Counted from the stretch's first letter, positions 42,532-51,457 are shown. The stretch is DNA of 64,000 bases from an alpha proteobacterium IMCC14465 (GCA_000293845.2 ALYF01000002.1:310001-374000); one strand, 5' to 3'. Translations and numbers: made by a program. Notes: generated by a model from the letters alone, not told the origin.

Positions 42532-42886
42532 GGATAGACAGTCTATAAGCCGGGTTCTGTCCTTATGTGTCACCACATAATGTGCAGCCATTCATCTGGG
42601 ATGCCCGTTACCGGACACCTCATGCAACCTACCCAAGCGACAACCTAGGAACAGGCTATGCGCCGCTTCTATTTGGTTTTGCTCCCGATGGGGTTTACCC
42701 TGCCATGCCCGTTACCGGCCATGCGGTGCGCTCTTACCGCACCATTTCACCCTTACCCTGACGGGCGGTTTGTTTTCTGTGGCACTTTCCCTCAGGTCAC
42801 CCTGGCCGGGAATTATCCGGCATCGTGTTCCCATGGAGCCCGGACTTTCCTCCCCTATACAGAGGCGACTGCCCGACCATCTATCC
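42532..42886 (-). ncRNA. rnpB: RNase P RNA, type A
   Basis: The catalytic RNA that matures tRNA 5' ends. On the minus strand the conserved core GAGGAAAGTCCGGGCTCC lies near the 5' end, and ACAGAACCCGGCTTATAGAC at the 3' end. The P1 helix is formed by GGATAGATGGTC (42875-42886) and GACTGTCTATCC (42532-42543), which pair fully with two G-U pairs and set both ends. The internal GCCGGTAACGGGC segment is present, as is a second GTCCGGTAACGGGC. The length of 355 nt is normal. It begins 10 bases after the amidase stop, so its promoter is inside that gene. Confidence 0.96.
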
Positions 42887-42892
42887 GATTTC

Positions 42893-42921
42893 TGTCTATT
42901 GCTTCCGACTGAGAAGGTCAA
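42893..42921 (-). promoter_or_regulatory. Candidate rnpB promoter inside the amidase gene
   Basis: TTGACC (42916-42921) and TAGACA (42893-42898) on the minus strand are 17 bases apart. The expected start, seven bases after the -10, is 42886, exactly the end of the P1 helix. The -10 match is modest. Confidence 0.55.
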
Positions 42922-43672
42922 GCAATCTTGCACAGCAAGTCGCATCTGCAACACCGTCAATGCACTCCGGTCGATAATGAAGCTGGAAGGCGCGCATCAC
43001 TGTCTGCGTCGCTAATCCGTAATCACCATCCGGCGTTATCTGATATCCGAACGCCTTTAATGCCTGCTGGAGTTGCTCAACCGCCTGTCTGTTTTTGGGC
43101 GTCTTATCAGAGGGGCGAAGGGGCGTGAGGTGAAACAAATCAGGTGACGACAAATCCGCTAAATCTTGCGCTGTACAATCAGACCAAAAACCAATACCAG
43201 CAGCCGCGAGACGTCGCCAATCAAACAAAGAGCCCGGGTCAGTTTTGCGTGCGGGCGCAACATCACTATGCGCCAGAACGCGGTGAGCTGGTATCGGATG
43301 GCGGCTTAGAATATCCTGGGATAGGTCGATGAGAGCCTGCATCTGAATTTCAGGAAAGTCAGCTTCGTTATTATTTTCATCTGGACCCGGATGCGCCACC
43401 TCAATTCCAACAGACAATCCGTTCACATCGGTTTCCCCGCCCCAGAAAGAAACACCGGCATGCCATGCCCGATGCTCTTCATCGACCAGGCGATAGACTT
43501 GCCCGTCTTCATCAATAACGTAATGGGCAGAAACTTGACTGGCAGGATCGCATAATCTGTCCAAAGCTGATTGGGTATCCGCCATGCATGTCGTATGCAT
43601 AATCAACATACCCACCTCACCCTCATCAGGGCGGGCATTATAATTTGGCGACGGACATTCAATCATTTGCAT
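42896..43672 (-). CDS. N-acetylmuramoyl-L-alanine amidase with peptidoglycan-binding domain
   Basis: An Amidase_2 (AmpD/AmiD-like) zinc enzyme that cuts the bond between MurNAc and L-Ala. In 258 residues it has the first zinc His in MLIMHTTCM, the AHYVIDEDGQVYRLVDEEHR segment, then RVLAHSDVAPARKTDPGSLF with the second His and catalytic Lys/Asp. The C-terminal third is a peptidoglycan-binding PG_binding_1 domain (ALKAFGYQITPDGDYGLATQ). No signal peptide or lipobox is seen, which suggests cytoplasmic recycling of muropeptides, as for AmpD, although the binding domain resembles AmiD. It lies upstream of rnpB and divergent from gph. Confidence 0.9.
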   Translation of the reverse strand: MQMIECPSPNYNARPDEGEVGMLIMHTTCMADTQSALDRLCDPASQVSAHYVIDEDGQVYRLVDEEHRAWHAGVSFWGGETDVNGLSVGIEVAHPGPDENNNEADFPEIQMQALIDLSQDILSRHPIPAHRVLAHSDVAPARKTDPGSLFDWRRLAAAGIGFWSDCTAQDLADLSSPDLFHLTPLRPSDKTPKNRQAVEQLQQALKAFGYQITPDGDYGLATQTVMRAFQLHYRPECIDGVADATCCARLLDLLSRKQ

Positions 43673-43741
43673 ATTCGTTTAGCATTCATGGTATGCAGAT
43701 ACTCTAACCAGTATTGTTTTAATTTTATACGGCTTAAGTGC

Positions 43742-44452
43742 ATGACCAACAAATCATCACCAACACTTTTATTCGACCTCGACGGCACATTAGCCGATAC
43801 CGCACCTGATTTATGCGCGGCAATGAATTATGTGCTTGGCACAAAAGGTCTGGAGCCCGTGCCGACTGAAATTGTTCGCGGCATGATTGGCGGTGGCGCA
43901 CGTATGATTTTAAAGCGCGGCTTGGCCTATCGCAATGTCAGCATATCGGAAGACGAGCTTGATAAGGATGTCGATGATTTCGTCATCTGGTATATGGACA
44001 ATATCGACACCCACACGAAAATATTTCCCCATATTGAAAATATTTTACAGACCGCAAAAAAAGCCAATATTGGTCTCGCAGTTGTCACCAATAAACGATT
44101 TGATTTATCGGAAAAACTTTTAACCAAGCTTGGGCTGTTGAAATATTTTGGCACGCTGGTTGCCGGCGATACATTGCCCACCAGAAAACCCGACCCCGGC
44201 ATGATTTATGAAGCCATGAAAAGATTGAATGGTGACCCGTCTCAAACCATCATGATTGGAGATAGCGAGGCCGACACACTGGCGGCACAAAATGCAGGCA
44301 TCCCTTGCATCTGCGTTAGCTTCGGCTATTCCCTCCAACCCGTTCAGTCTTTAGGCGCTGAAGCACTGATTGATGATTATGAAACTTTCTATGACACAGT
44401 GACAGCCCTACGCCCAATGATGGGACATCACCTGTCACAAATATCTCAATAA
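43742..44452 (+). CDS. gph: HAD-family phosphatase, phosphoglycolate phosphatase-like
   Basis: A 236-residue haloacid-dehalogenase hydrolase. Motif I is LLFDLDGTLADTAPDL, with the nucleophile and acid aspartates at residues 12 and 14; motif II is VVTNKRFD; motif III/IV is RKPDPGMIYEAMKR and MIGDSEADTLAAQNAG. It probably removes 2-phosphoglycolate formed in DNA repair, but HAD substrates are hard to tell apart. The ATG at 43742 gives the usual start; longer frames overlap the amidase promoter region. It converges with the acyl-CoA ligase with 9 bp between stops. Confidence 0.87.
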   Translation: MTNKSSPTLLFDLDGTLADTAPDLCAAMNYVLGTKGLEPVPTEIVRGMIGGGARMILKRGLAYRNVSISEDELDKDVDDFVIWYMDNIDTHTKIFPHIENILQTAKKANIGLAVVTNKRFDLSEKLLTKLGLLKYFGTLVAGDTLPTRKPDPGMIYEAMKRLNGDPSQTIMIGDSEADTLAAQNAGIPCICVSFGYSLQPVQSLGAEALIDDYETFYDTVTALRPMMGHHLSQISQ

Positions 44453-44461
44453 AAAATTCAC

Positions 44462-46186
44462 CTAAACAGCAAGTGCCGTATCGAGTGCGTCTTTGAGTTC
44501 GCGCTTAAGGAACTTACCACTGGCATTACGCGGCAAAGGACGGTCAAGAAACCAGATATATCGCGGGGATTTATAAGCCGCCATGGTCGCCTTGCAATGG
44601 GCGCGTAGTTCTTCCGCTGTCATGGTCACGCCTGGGGTCAGATAAATAGCTACACCGACCTCTTCACCCAACCTGTCATCCGGCACACCAAAAACTGAAC
44701 ATTCGGCAATACCCTCATATTTATAAATTGAGGATTCGACCTCGGCGCAGTAAACATTCTCGCCGCCTCTTATCAGCATGTCCTTTGCGCGGTCCATAAT
44801 ATAGACAAATCCGTTTTCATCCTTGCGCGCAATATCACCAGTATAGAGCCACCCATCCCGAATGGTTTCGGCCGTCGCTTCAGGATTATTGAGATATCCT
44901 TTAAAAATAGCGGCACTCTTAAAGCAGATTTCACCCAACTCACCTGCAGCAACTTCATTATCATTTTCGTCAACGATTTTGGTTTCATAAACCGGAATTG
45001 GCGGTCCGACACTTTCGGGATTGGCGACATAATAATCCTTGGTGATGGAACACATCATCCCACTGCCCTCCGTCATGCCATAGCCTGTGCCGGGCTTGCC
45101 GTTCACTAGTTTTTCATCAATTTTCAAAACCAAATCCGGTGGCACTTGTGCACCGCCACCCCCCATAGTGGTGATGGAGGAGGTGTCGTGTTTTTCAAAA
45201 TCTGGATGGGTAAGCACCTCTCGCGACATAACCGGCACACCTGTCAGCGCATTGACTTTTTCTTTTTCAATAATCTCAAGAGCTTCTTTAGCGTCCCATT
45301 TATACATGTGTATCATTGTGCCGCCGCCAATCGTGGCGGGCTGCATGACACAATTATTTGCCGTCACATGAAATAGAGGCGTGGTGACAATCGTTATAGG
45401 TGGCGGTTGCGTCCCGTCATTTTCCATATCCCCATGATAACGCGCCGAAGAAATATTATAAACGTAAGTGCTGAGCACATAACCCATAAGCTGATTGATG
45501 CAGCTTCGATGGGTCAACTGCGCACCCTTTGGACGTCCGGTTGTGCCGGAGGTGTAAAAAATACAAGCATCGCTATCTGTATCAAATTCCGGTGTCGGCT
45601 GATCGCCGCCAAAATCTTTCAGCGCCGCATAATCAATCACATCTTCACTGGGCACATCTTCACTGGGAGTGTCCATGCGGACACCGACAACTCTCATATC
45701 AGGAAAACGGTCTTTGATATTCATAAAGCGGTCATGACGTTGCTGATCACAAATCAAAATTTTGGGCTGGGAATCTTCCAGAGCAAAAGCAAGCTCCTCC
45801 TCAATCCACCAAGCATTAATACCCACAACAGCCACGCCGACATTTACAGCCCCCCAATAGGCAAGCGTCCATTCAGGAAAATTTCTCATCGCAATCGCAA
45901 CACGGTCACCCGGTTGAACACCATTCGCCAAAAGCCAATTACCTATTGAGGCAATTTCAGCATGGGCGTCCTTATAGAGCCATCTTTCATCTTCATAGAT
46001 GATGTAAGTGTTCTCGGCATGCGGCTCCGTAAGGCTCCAAACGTCTCTTAAGGTCGGCGGGGCGAGCGCAAAAGATTTGACCGCGACGCCATTAACTTCA
46101 GTGGTGGTGAGCGCAAAAAGACTCGCCTCACCTGTTAACTCGTCAATGACCTGATTAAGGATTTCATACATATTTTTGTCGGTCAT
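44462..46186 (-). CDS. Fatty-acyl-CoA synthetase family protein
   Basis: A 574-residue class I adenylate-forming enzyme that activates a carboxylic acid to its CoA thioester via an acyl-AMP. Motif 1 is FYTSGTTGRPKGAQLTHRS near residue 215, then GYGMTEGSGMM (motif 2), YTGDIARKDENGFVYIMDRA (motif 3 and the hinge) and the C-terminal catalytic lysine in PRNASGKFLKREL. The acid is unknown; neighbours suggest a fatty, dicarboxylic or steroid side-chain acid. It reads toward gph and away from the SDR gene, with a 167-bp divergent region between the two. Confidence 0.9.
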   Translation of the reverse strand: MTDKNMYEILNQVIDELTGEASLFALTTTEVNGVAVKSFALAPPTLRDVWSLTEPHAENTYIIYEDERWLYKDAHAEIASIGNWLLANGVQPGDRVAIAMRNFPEWTLAYWGAVNVGVAVVGINAWWIEEELAFALEDSQPKILICDQQRHDRFMNIKDRFPDMRVVGVRMDTPSEDVPSEDVIDYAALKDFGGDQPTPEFDTDSDACIFYTSGTTGRPKGAQLTHRSCINQLMGYVLSTYVYNISSARYHGDMENDGTQPPPITIVTTPLFHVTANNCVMQPATIGGGTMIHMYKWDAKEALEIIEKEKVNALTGVPVMSREVLTHPDFEKHDTSSITTMGGGGAQVPPDLVLKIDEKLVNGKPGTGYGMTEGSGMMCSITKDYYVANPESVGPPIPVYETKIVDENDNEVAAGELGEICFKSAAIFKGYLNNPEATAETIRDGWLYTGDIARKDENGFVYIMDRAKDMLIRGGENVYCAEVESSIYKYEGIAECSVFGVPDDRLGEEVGVAIYLTPGVTMTAEELRAHCKATMAAYKSPRYIWFLDRPLPRNASGKFLKRELKDALDTALAV

Positions 46187-46353
46187 GTTCCCCCACCCTC
46201 TACTGAAATTAATGCAAAAATCTAAAATTTAGCGTAGGTTAGAGTGCATAGAAAAAAAATTCTATATTTAAATTGATATGCTTGACCCAATAGCTGCAAA
46301 AAGGTGATAAGTCTTTTGGAATATGCATGTGATATAGGAATAGGGGAAGAGTT

Positions 46354-47256
46354 ATGAGTCTTGATTTCACTGGAAAAACTGTGATTGTCACCGGTTCAGG
46401 CGGGGGCCTTGGGCGCAGTCACGCTTTAGAGTTTGCACGCAGAGGTGCGAATGTTGTTGTTAATGATCTCGGCGGTTCGGTAGACGGGTCCGGCGGGTCC
46501 TCGGAAGCAGCTGACGCCGTTGTTAAAACCATCATTGATAATGGCGGCAAGGCCATTTCTAACGGCTCATCCGTTACCGACGATAAGGGTGTCGCCACTA
46601 TGGTTGAACAGACACTTTCCGAATTCGGCAGAATTGACGTCTTGGTAAATAATGCAGGCGTTTTGCGCGATAAATCATTTTCCAACATGCCCATGTCAGA
46701 TTTCGAATTTGTCGTGGATGTGCATTTGATGGGAACAGTAAAAGTTACTCATGCCGTATTCCCGATTATGAAAGAGCAAAATTACGGACGTATTGTTGTC
46801 ACCAGCTCCTCATCTGGTCTTTACGGGAATTTTGGTCAGTCGAATTATGGCGCAGGTAAAATGGGTGTCGTTGGCATGATGAACACGCTGGAACTTGAAG
46901 GCGCAAAATACAATATTCACGTTAATGCGCTCGCGCCTGTCGCGTGGACACGCATGACGGAAGATTTGATGCCACCAGAAGCTGAAGCCCTGCTGACCCC
47001 TGAAAGCGTCACACCGGCTGTTGTCTTTATGAGTTCCGATGAAGCACCAAGCGGGCAAATTATTTGTGCGGGCGCAGGCGTATTTGCAGCCGCACAGGTT
47101 GTTGAGTCACCCGGCAAATTACTTGGACTAGATGCTTCTGCAGAAGATGTTGCGGCAAATTGGGAAGAGATTTCTGATTTAACCGAAGCCAAGCCATTGG
47201 GCATGGGTTTTGAGCAATCAGCGAAATTCTTCGCGCTGCATAACCTCAAACGTTAA
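46354..47256 (+). CDS. SDR-family dehydrogenase, hydroxyacyl-CoA type
   Basis: A 300-residue short-chain dehydrogenase. The N-terminal cofactor motif is TGSGGGLGRSHALEFARRG, followed by VNDLGG (which favours NAD), the N-N-A-G motif (DVLVNNAGVLRDKSF), and the catalytic Ser and Tyr-x3-Lys in SSSSGLYGNFGQSNYGAGKM. The long N-V-V-V-N-D-L-G-G-S-V-D-G-S-G-G insert and V-L-R-D-K-S-F resemble the (3R)-hydroxyacyl-CoA dehydrogenase domain of peroxisomal multifunctional enzyme 2. It likely oxidises a 3-hydroxyacyl-CoA. It is the only plus-strand gene in the group and converges on the crotonase-like gene, which ends one base after its stop. Confidence 0.88.
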   Translation: MSLDFTGKTVIVTGSGGGLGRSHALEFARRGANVVVNDLGGSVDGSGGSSEAADAVVKTIIDNGGKAISNGSSVTDDKGVATMVEQTLSEFGRIDVLVNNAGVLRDKSFSNMPMSDFEFVVDVHLMGTVKVTHAVFPIMKEQNYGRIVVTSSSSGLYGNFGQSNYGAGKMGVVGMMNTLELEGAKYNIHVNALAPVAWTRMTEDLMPPEAEALLTPESVTPAVVFMSSDEAPSGQIICAGAGVFAAAQVVESPGKLLGLDASAEDVAANWEEISDLTEAKPLGMGFEQSAKFFALHNLKR

Positions 47257-48057
47257 TCAGCTATCCGAAAATTGGGGCGGCCTTTTCTCAATAAAGGCCG
47301 TCACCGCTTCGAGATGGTCATCTGTCAAATGAAGCTTGGCTTGTTCGACAGCTGCCATTTCAAGAGCCGCATCAAGTTCAGGCGTTTTGGCACTTCTCAG
47401 TAATTTCTTCGTCGCCCGTAACGCCGCTATTGGCTGAGCAATAATCTGTGCTGCCATTTTTTCTGCCGCCGCCAGCAATGCCTCATCGGGATAAACTTCC
47501 GACACAAGCCCCCAGTTTAAAGCTGTTTCCGCATCTATAATGCGCGATGTATAAAGCATCTCAGCTGCACGGGATGCACCGACATTTTGCGGTAATATCC
47601 AAGAGCCACCATCACCTGGGATGAGACCTATTTTCAAAAAAGTCGAGCCAAATCTGGCAGACTGGGCGGCAAGGCGAATATCACATAAGCCAGAAACATC
47701 ATGCCCCAAGCCAACCGCCGGACCATTTACCGCGGCTATTACAGGCACACTGCAATGCCAGATAGATCTAACAATTTCATGCACATTATGACGGTAATTA
47801 TCAGCAATATCCGCTTCAGAACCGGAGAAAAGGTTTTGCCTGTCCCGCATATCTTTGACGTTACCACCCGCCGAAAAAGCCCGACCCGCGCCAGTAAGAA
47901 TAACGCATTTAATGGTGCGATCTTCATTGATGTTGTCGAATACATTACGGAAGGCTTCACCATCGCCCGGCTCCCCCAGAATATTTAACAGGTCAGGACG
48001 GTTCATGGTGACGGTCATGACCGCGCCTTGACGGGCGGTCAATAATGAGTTGCTCAT
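47257..48057 (-). CDS. Crotonase-superfamily protein, enoyl-CoA hydratase/isomerase-like
   Basis: A 266-residue crotonase fold protein. The oxyanion-hole segment AFSAGGNVKDM and the second G-P-A-V-G-L-G-H-D-V are present. However, the two hydratase glutamates are replaced: the first by Asp in GLGHDVSGLCD, the second by Phe in FGSTFLKIG. The IGLIPGDGGSWILP motif is nearer to PaaG/isomerase-type proteins, so simple hydration is doubtful. It is the last gene of the minus-strand run after the two acyl-CoA dehydrogenases, 12 bp from the nearest one, and should act in the same degradation pathway. Confidence 0.87.
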   Translation of the reverse strand: MSNSLLTARQGAVMTVTMNRPDLLNILGEPGDGEAFRNVFDNINEDRTIKCVILTGAGRAFSAGGNVKDMRDRQNLFSGSEADIADNYRHNVHEIVRSIWHCSVPVIAAVNGPAVGLGHDVSGLCDIRLAAQSARFGSTFLKIGLIPGDGGSWILPQNVGASRAAEMLYTSRIIDAETALNWGLVSEVYPDEALLAAAEKMAAQIIAQPIAALRATKKLLRSAKTPELDAALEMAAVEQAKLHLTDDHLEAVTAFIEKRPPQFSDS

Positions 48058-48069
48058 ATTATCTTCTCT

Positions 48070-49206
48070 CTAAGCAGCTTCAGATGAAGCGAAACGTTTG
48101 AGATGATAATCAATGCTTCCTAATTGTGCGTCAATGGCGGTAAGGCGTTTAAAATAGTGACCGACATTGAGCTCCTCGGACATGCCCATACCGCCATGGA
48201 GATGCACAGCACTTTGCCCGATATAACGCCCGGCCTTGCCAATTTGCACTTTTGCCGCTGAGGCCGCGCGCGCACGAGAGGCCGCATCGCTCCCAACATG
48301 CATATTGACCATATATGTCAGGGAGACAGATTGCTCATACTCCATAAACATATCGACCATACGGTGTTGTAGGGCTTGGAAACTTCCAATCGCCACACCG
48401 AACTGGTTTCGGGTTTTACAATATTCAACCGTCGCCTGATGCGCTTTATGCATGCCGCCAATTGACTCGCCACATAACGCCGCAATGCCATAATCCAAAG
48501 CTTCTTCGAGAAGTGGCAAGCCATTATCCAATGAGCCGATAAGCGCGTCTGCACCAAGCTTTACATTCTCAAAACTGATATCCGCCGCACGCCCACCATC
48601 AATTGTTTCATAATCTTGGGCGGCAACACCATCTGCAGATTTATCAACGATAAACAGGCTGATGCCTTCTTGTTGCCAGCCCTCACCTGACGTTCTGGCA
48701 GATACAATCAAATAATCCGCCCAAGGCCCGCCATTCACAACCGATTTTAGACCGTTCAGGACAAAACCATCACCATCCTGTTTTGCCGTGGTTTGAACAT
48801 TGGCAGGGTTAAATCGGCTTTTGGGTTCTGAATAGGCTAGCGCCCAGATTTTCTCACCACCAATAAGCGGCGGGAGATGCGCGTCTTTTTGAGCGTCGCT
48901 AGCATGACGTTCCAGCAGACCGCCGCATAAAACAACAGTCGGCAAAAACGGCTCAGTGACCAAGCCTTTACCGAATTCCTCGGTAATAATCATCGTATCA
49001 ATCGCCCCACCACCAAGGCCACCCAGCGACTCGTCAAAAGGTGCGGCGAGCAAACCAAGCTCAGCAAATTGAGACCAGTTGTCACGACTCATGCCCGTTT
49101 CAGAACGCGCAATCGCCATACGACTGTCGAAATCATAATTATCCTGAACGAAACTCTGAACCATATTTCTGAGCAAAGTCTGTTCTTCAGTAAAATCGAA
49201 ATCCAT
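48070..49206 (-). CDS. Acyl-CoA dehydrogenase, probable small subunit
   Basis: A 378-residue FAD-dependent acyl-CoA dehydrogenase-fold protein. N-terminal helical domain M-D-F-D-F-T-E-E-Q, beta-domain SEPKSRFNPANVQTTAKQDG, and C-terminal helices TRNQFGVAIGSFQALQHRM and HLHGGMGMSEELNVGHYFKR are visible. The usual C-terminal catalytic Glu of the Y-G-G-T-x-E type is absent. This and the FQALQHRM stretch resemble PimD, the small subunit of pimeloyl-CoA dehydrogenase. It follows the large-subunit gene by 38 bp, so a heteromer is likely. Confidence 0.88.
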   Translation of the reverse strand: MDFDFTEEQTLLRNMVQSFVQDNYDFDSRMAIARSETGMSRDNWSQFAELGLLAAPFDESLGGLGGGAIDTMIITEEFGKGLVTEPFLPTVVLCGGLLERHASDAQKDAHLPPLIGGEKIWALAYSEPKSRFNPANVQTTAKQDGDGFVLNGLKSVVNGGPWADYLIVSARTSGEGWQQEGISLFIVDKSADGVAAQDYETIDGGRAADISFENVKLGADALIGSLDNGLPLLEEALDYGIAALCGESIGGMHKAHQATVEYCKTRNQFGVAIGSFQALQHRMVDMFMEYEQSVSLTYMVNMHVGSDAASRARAASAAKVQIGKAGRYIGQSAVHLHGGMGMSEELNVGHYFKRLTAIDAQLGSIDYHLKRFASSEAA

Positions 49207-49244
49207 AATGATCTGCCTTAAATTATATGTCGTGAATTCTCGGC

Positions 49245-50432
49245 TTATAAACCGAGAACAAATTTGGCGATGATGTTGCGTTGAACTTCATTCGTGCCGC
49301 CATAAATAGCTGTCTTCCGCATATTAAAATAATTTTGAGAAGCGCCATGACTGTAATCAGGTCCCACGAGATTATAATTCGCTCCCGAATCCAACATCGG
49401 AATTTTCGGCAGGCTATATGTCCCGACGGCTTCCATAATCAGCTCGGTAACTTTCTGTTGAATCTCCGTGCCTTTAATTTTCAGAATGGAACTCTCTGCA
49501 CCCGGACCACGCCCTGCGCTTTCAGCAGCCAGCGTTCTCAGCTCGGTATATTCCAGCGCCAGTAAGTCTATTTCCAACTCGCTGATTTTTTTCTTAAAAT
49601 CTGAATCTTCAATAAGGGGTTCACCATCCACCAGTTCCGCACAGGAAATCTCCTTCAGGCGCTTCACTGCATTTTTAGATCTGGCAACACCGGCAATCCC
49701 TGTGCGCTCATTACCAAGCAGGAATTTTGCGATACCCCAACCATTGCCTTCTTCTCCAACAAGATTTTCAGCAGGGACACGCACATCGGTCAAAAACACT
49801 TCATTGACTTCGTGGCTCCCATCAATCGTGATAATTGGGCGCACTTCGATGCCAGGCGAATTCATATCAATCAGCAAGAATGAAATACCTTTTTGCGGCT
49901 TGTCTTCTTGTGCGGTTCTTACCAGACAGAACATCCAGTCCGCATGCTGTGCCAGCGTCGTCCAAATTTTGTGGCCATTAACAACATACTCATCGCCATC
50001 ACGCTCGGCTTTTGTTTTTAAAGACGCAAGATCAGACCCCGATCCCGGCTCGGAATAGCCCTGACACCACCAGTCCTCACCGGACAAGATACGCGGGAGG
50101 TAATGTGCTTTTTGTGCGTCATTAGCATAATGCATCAAAACCGGACCAAGCATCGTGACACCAAATGGCAAAACTATCAGCGTATTGGCTTTGGCACATT
50201 CATCATCAAAAATATATCGCTGCGTCACCGACCAGCCAGGCCCGCCATATTCTTCAGGCCAATGCGGGGCAACCCACCCTTTTTCGGCAAGAACACGATG
50301 CCATGACAGGAAGTCTTCCTTGCTAAATTCTGCCCGACGGCTTTCCGACAGGTGCTTCGGATAATTGTCAGCAATAAACTGTCTGACTTCTTCTCTAAAT
50401 GCATTTTCTTCAGGGCTGAAATCGAAATTCAT
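49245..50432 (-). CDS. Acyl-CoA dehydrogenase, probable large subunit
   Basis: A 395-residue FAD enzyme that introduces the alpha-beta double bond in an acyl-CoA. The flavin-binding QGYSEPGSGSDLASLKTKAE and the catalytic Glu in AIYGGTNEVQRNIIAKF near the C-terminus are intact. The sequence WVAPHWPEEYGGPGW and the long helical region around residues 235-300 recall PimC, the large subunit of pimeloyl-CoA dehydrogenase. The ATG at 50432 is preferred, having GGGAG six bases upstream; a longer start at 50450 adds six residues. It is the first gene of the run with the small subunit and crotonase-like protein. Confidence 0.9.
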   Translation of the reverse strand: MNFDFSPEENAFREEVRQFIADNYPKHLSESRRAEFSKEDFLSWHRVLAEKGWVAPHWPEEYGGPGWSVTQRYIFDDECAKANTLIVLPFGVTMLGPVLMHYANDAQKAHYLPRILSGEDWWCQGYSEPGSGSDLASLKTKAERDGDEYVVNGHKIWTTLAQHADWMFCLVRTAQEDKPQKGISFLLIDMNSPGIEVRPIITIDGSHEVNEVFLTDVRVPAENLVGEEGNGWGIAKFLLGNERTGIAGVARSKNAVKRLKEISCAELVDGEPLIEDSDFKKKISELEIDLLALEYTELRTLAAESAGRGPGAESSILKIKGTEIQQKVTELIMEAVGTYSLPKIPMLDSGANYNLVGPDYSHGASQNYFNMRKTAIYGGTNEVQRNIIAKFVLGL

Positions 50433-50505
50433 TTTAATCTCCCATAACAATTGCTGTTGTTATAAAACTTCTTTTGGTAAAGAAAAGCAATAAATGACGC
50501 CTGCG

Positions 50506-51393
50506 TCATTTTTGTACCCCTGCGTCACCACCAAACCATGCAAGGCGCTCTGCAAATGAGGCCACCGCCCCAAAAACAATGATACTGGGAGGCTCTAATC
50601 CGGCATTTTTGGCATCTGAGGCCGCTTTATGCAAAGTGGTGGTCAACACCTTTTGATGAGGCGTGGTTGCTTGTGTGATAATCGCCACAGCTTCATCAGG
50701 AGACCGCCCGGCTTGAATCAGTTTGTCAGCGATAATATCAATTTTTTTCATCGCCATATAAACCACGATCACGGGGGTCGCCTTTGATATGGACTCCCAA
50801 TCAAGCAATTCCGTTTCACCCGACCCTGCCAAATGTCCAGTTACAAAACTTACAGCATGGTTCACATCCCTATGCGTCACAGGAATACCGGCATATTCAG
50901 GGCCAGCAATGCCGGAAGTCACGCCTGGAATAAGGCGGAAAGATATCTCTTCCTCAACCAAACGCTCAACTTCCTCACCGCCACGACCAAAGACGAAGGG
51001 GTCCCCCCCTTTTAGTCGCAAGACTTTTTTACCTATTTTAGCGTGTTGAACCAGACTATCCGTAATATCGGCCTGCTTCATGGAGGGTTTGCCGCCCCTT
51101 TTACCGGCATATAAAATTTCCGTATCCCCGCCGGCTATCGACAAAATATCTTCACTTACAAGTGCGTCATGGATAATCACATCTGCCTGTTGCATGGCAT
51201 TGACGGCGTGCAAAGTCAGCAAGCCCGGATCACCCGGCCCCGCGCCCGCAAGCCATACCCAGCCCGGCAGAAAAATCGGCAACCCGCTAATCTGCACGTC
51301 AGGCAAGGGCGTGTCAGTGAGCTGTAGCCGAATAATCTCTTGCTTCTTTTTATCCATATCAGCCTTATACGAGCCTATGGGGGATGAATTCAA
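50506..51393 (-). CDS. cobA: Uroporphyrinogen-III C-methyltransferase (SUMT)
   Basis: Methylates uroporphyrinogen III twice with SAM to give precorrin-2, the branch to siroheme and cobalamin. The 295-residue protein has an extra N-terminal stretch of about 40 residues, then the SUMT core: VWLAGAGPGDPGLLTLHAVN, YAGKRGGKPSMKQADI, VLRLKGGDPFVFGRGGEEVE, PGVTSGIAGPEYAGIPVTHR and VVYMAMKKID. Start codons at 51393 (TTG) and 51357 (ATG) are both possible. No other siroheme or cobalamin gene is next to it; it is divergent from the mutase gene. Confidence 0.93.
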   Translation of the reverse strand: MNSSPIGSYKADMDKKKQEIIRLQLTDTPLPDVQISGLPIFLPGWVWLAGAGPGDPGLLTLHAVNAMQQADVIIHDALVSEDILSIAGGDTEILYAGKRGGKPSMKQADITDSLVQHAKIGKKVLRLKGGDPFVFGRGGEEVERLVEEEISFRLIPGVTSGIAGPEYAGIPVTHRDVNHAVSFVTGHLAGSGETELLDWESISKATPVIVVYMAMKKIDIIADKLIQAGRSPDEAVAIITQATTPHQKVLTTTLHKAASDAKNAGLEPPSIIVFGAVASFAERLAWFGGDAGVQK

Positions 51394-51457
51394 CTCTCGA
51401 TTGCGTCTGTTCTTTGCGGCTACAATGCGCTAAAAACTTAGTATTAGAAGAGGATTA

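Noticed and set aside
42502-42890. Short open frames on both strands across the rnpB region
   Set aside because: The region is fully explained by RNase P RNA structure, with P1 ends and conserved core.
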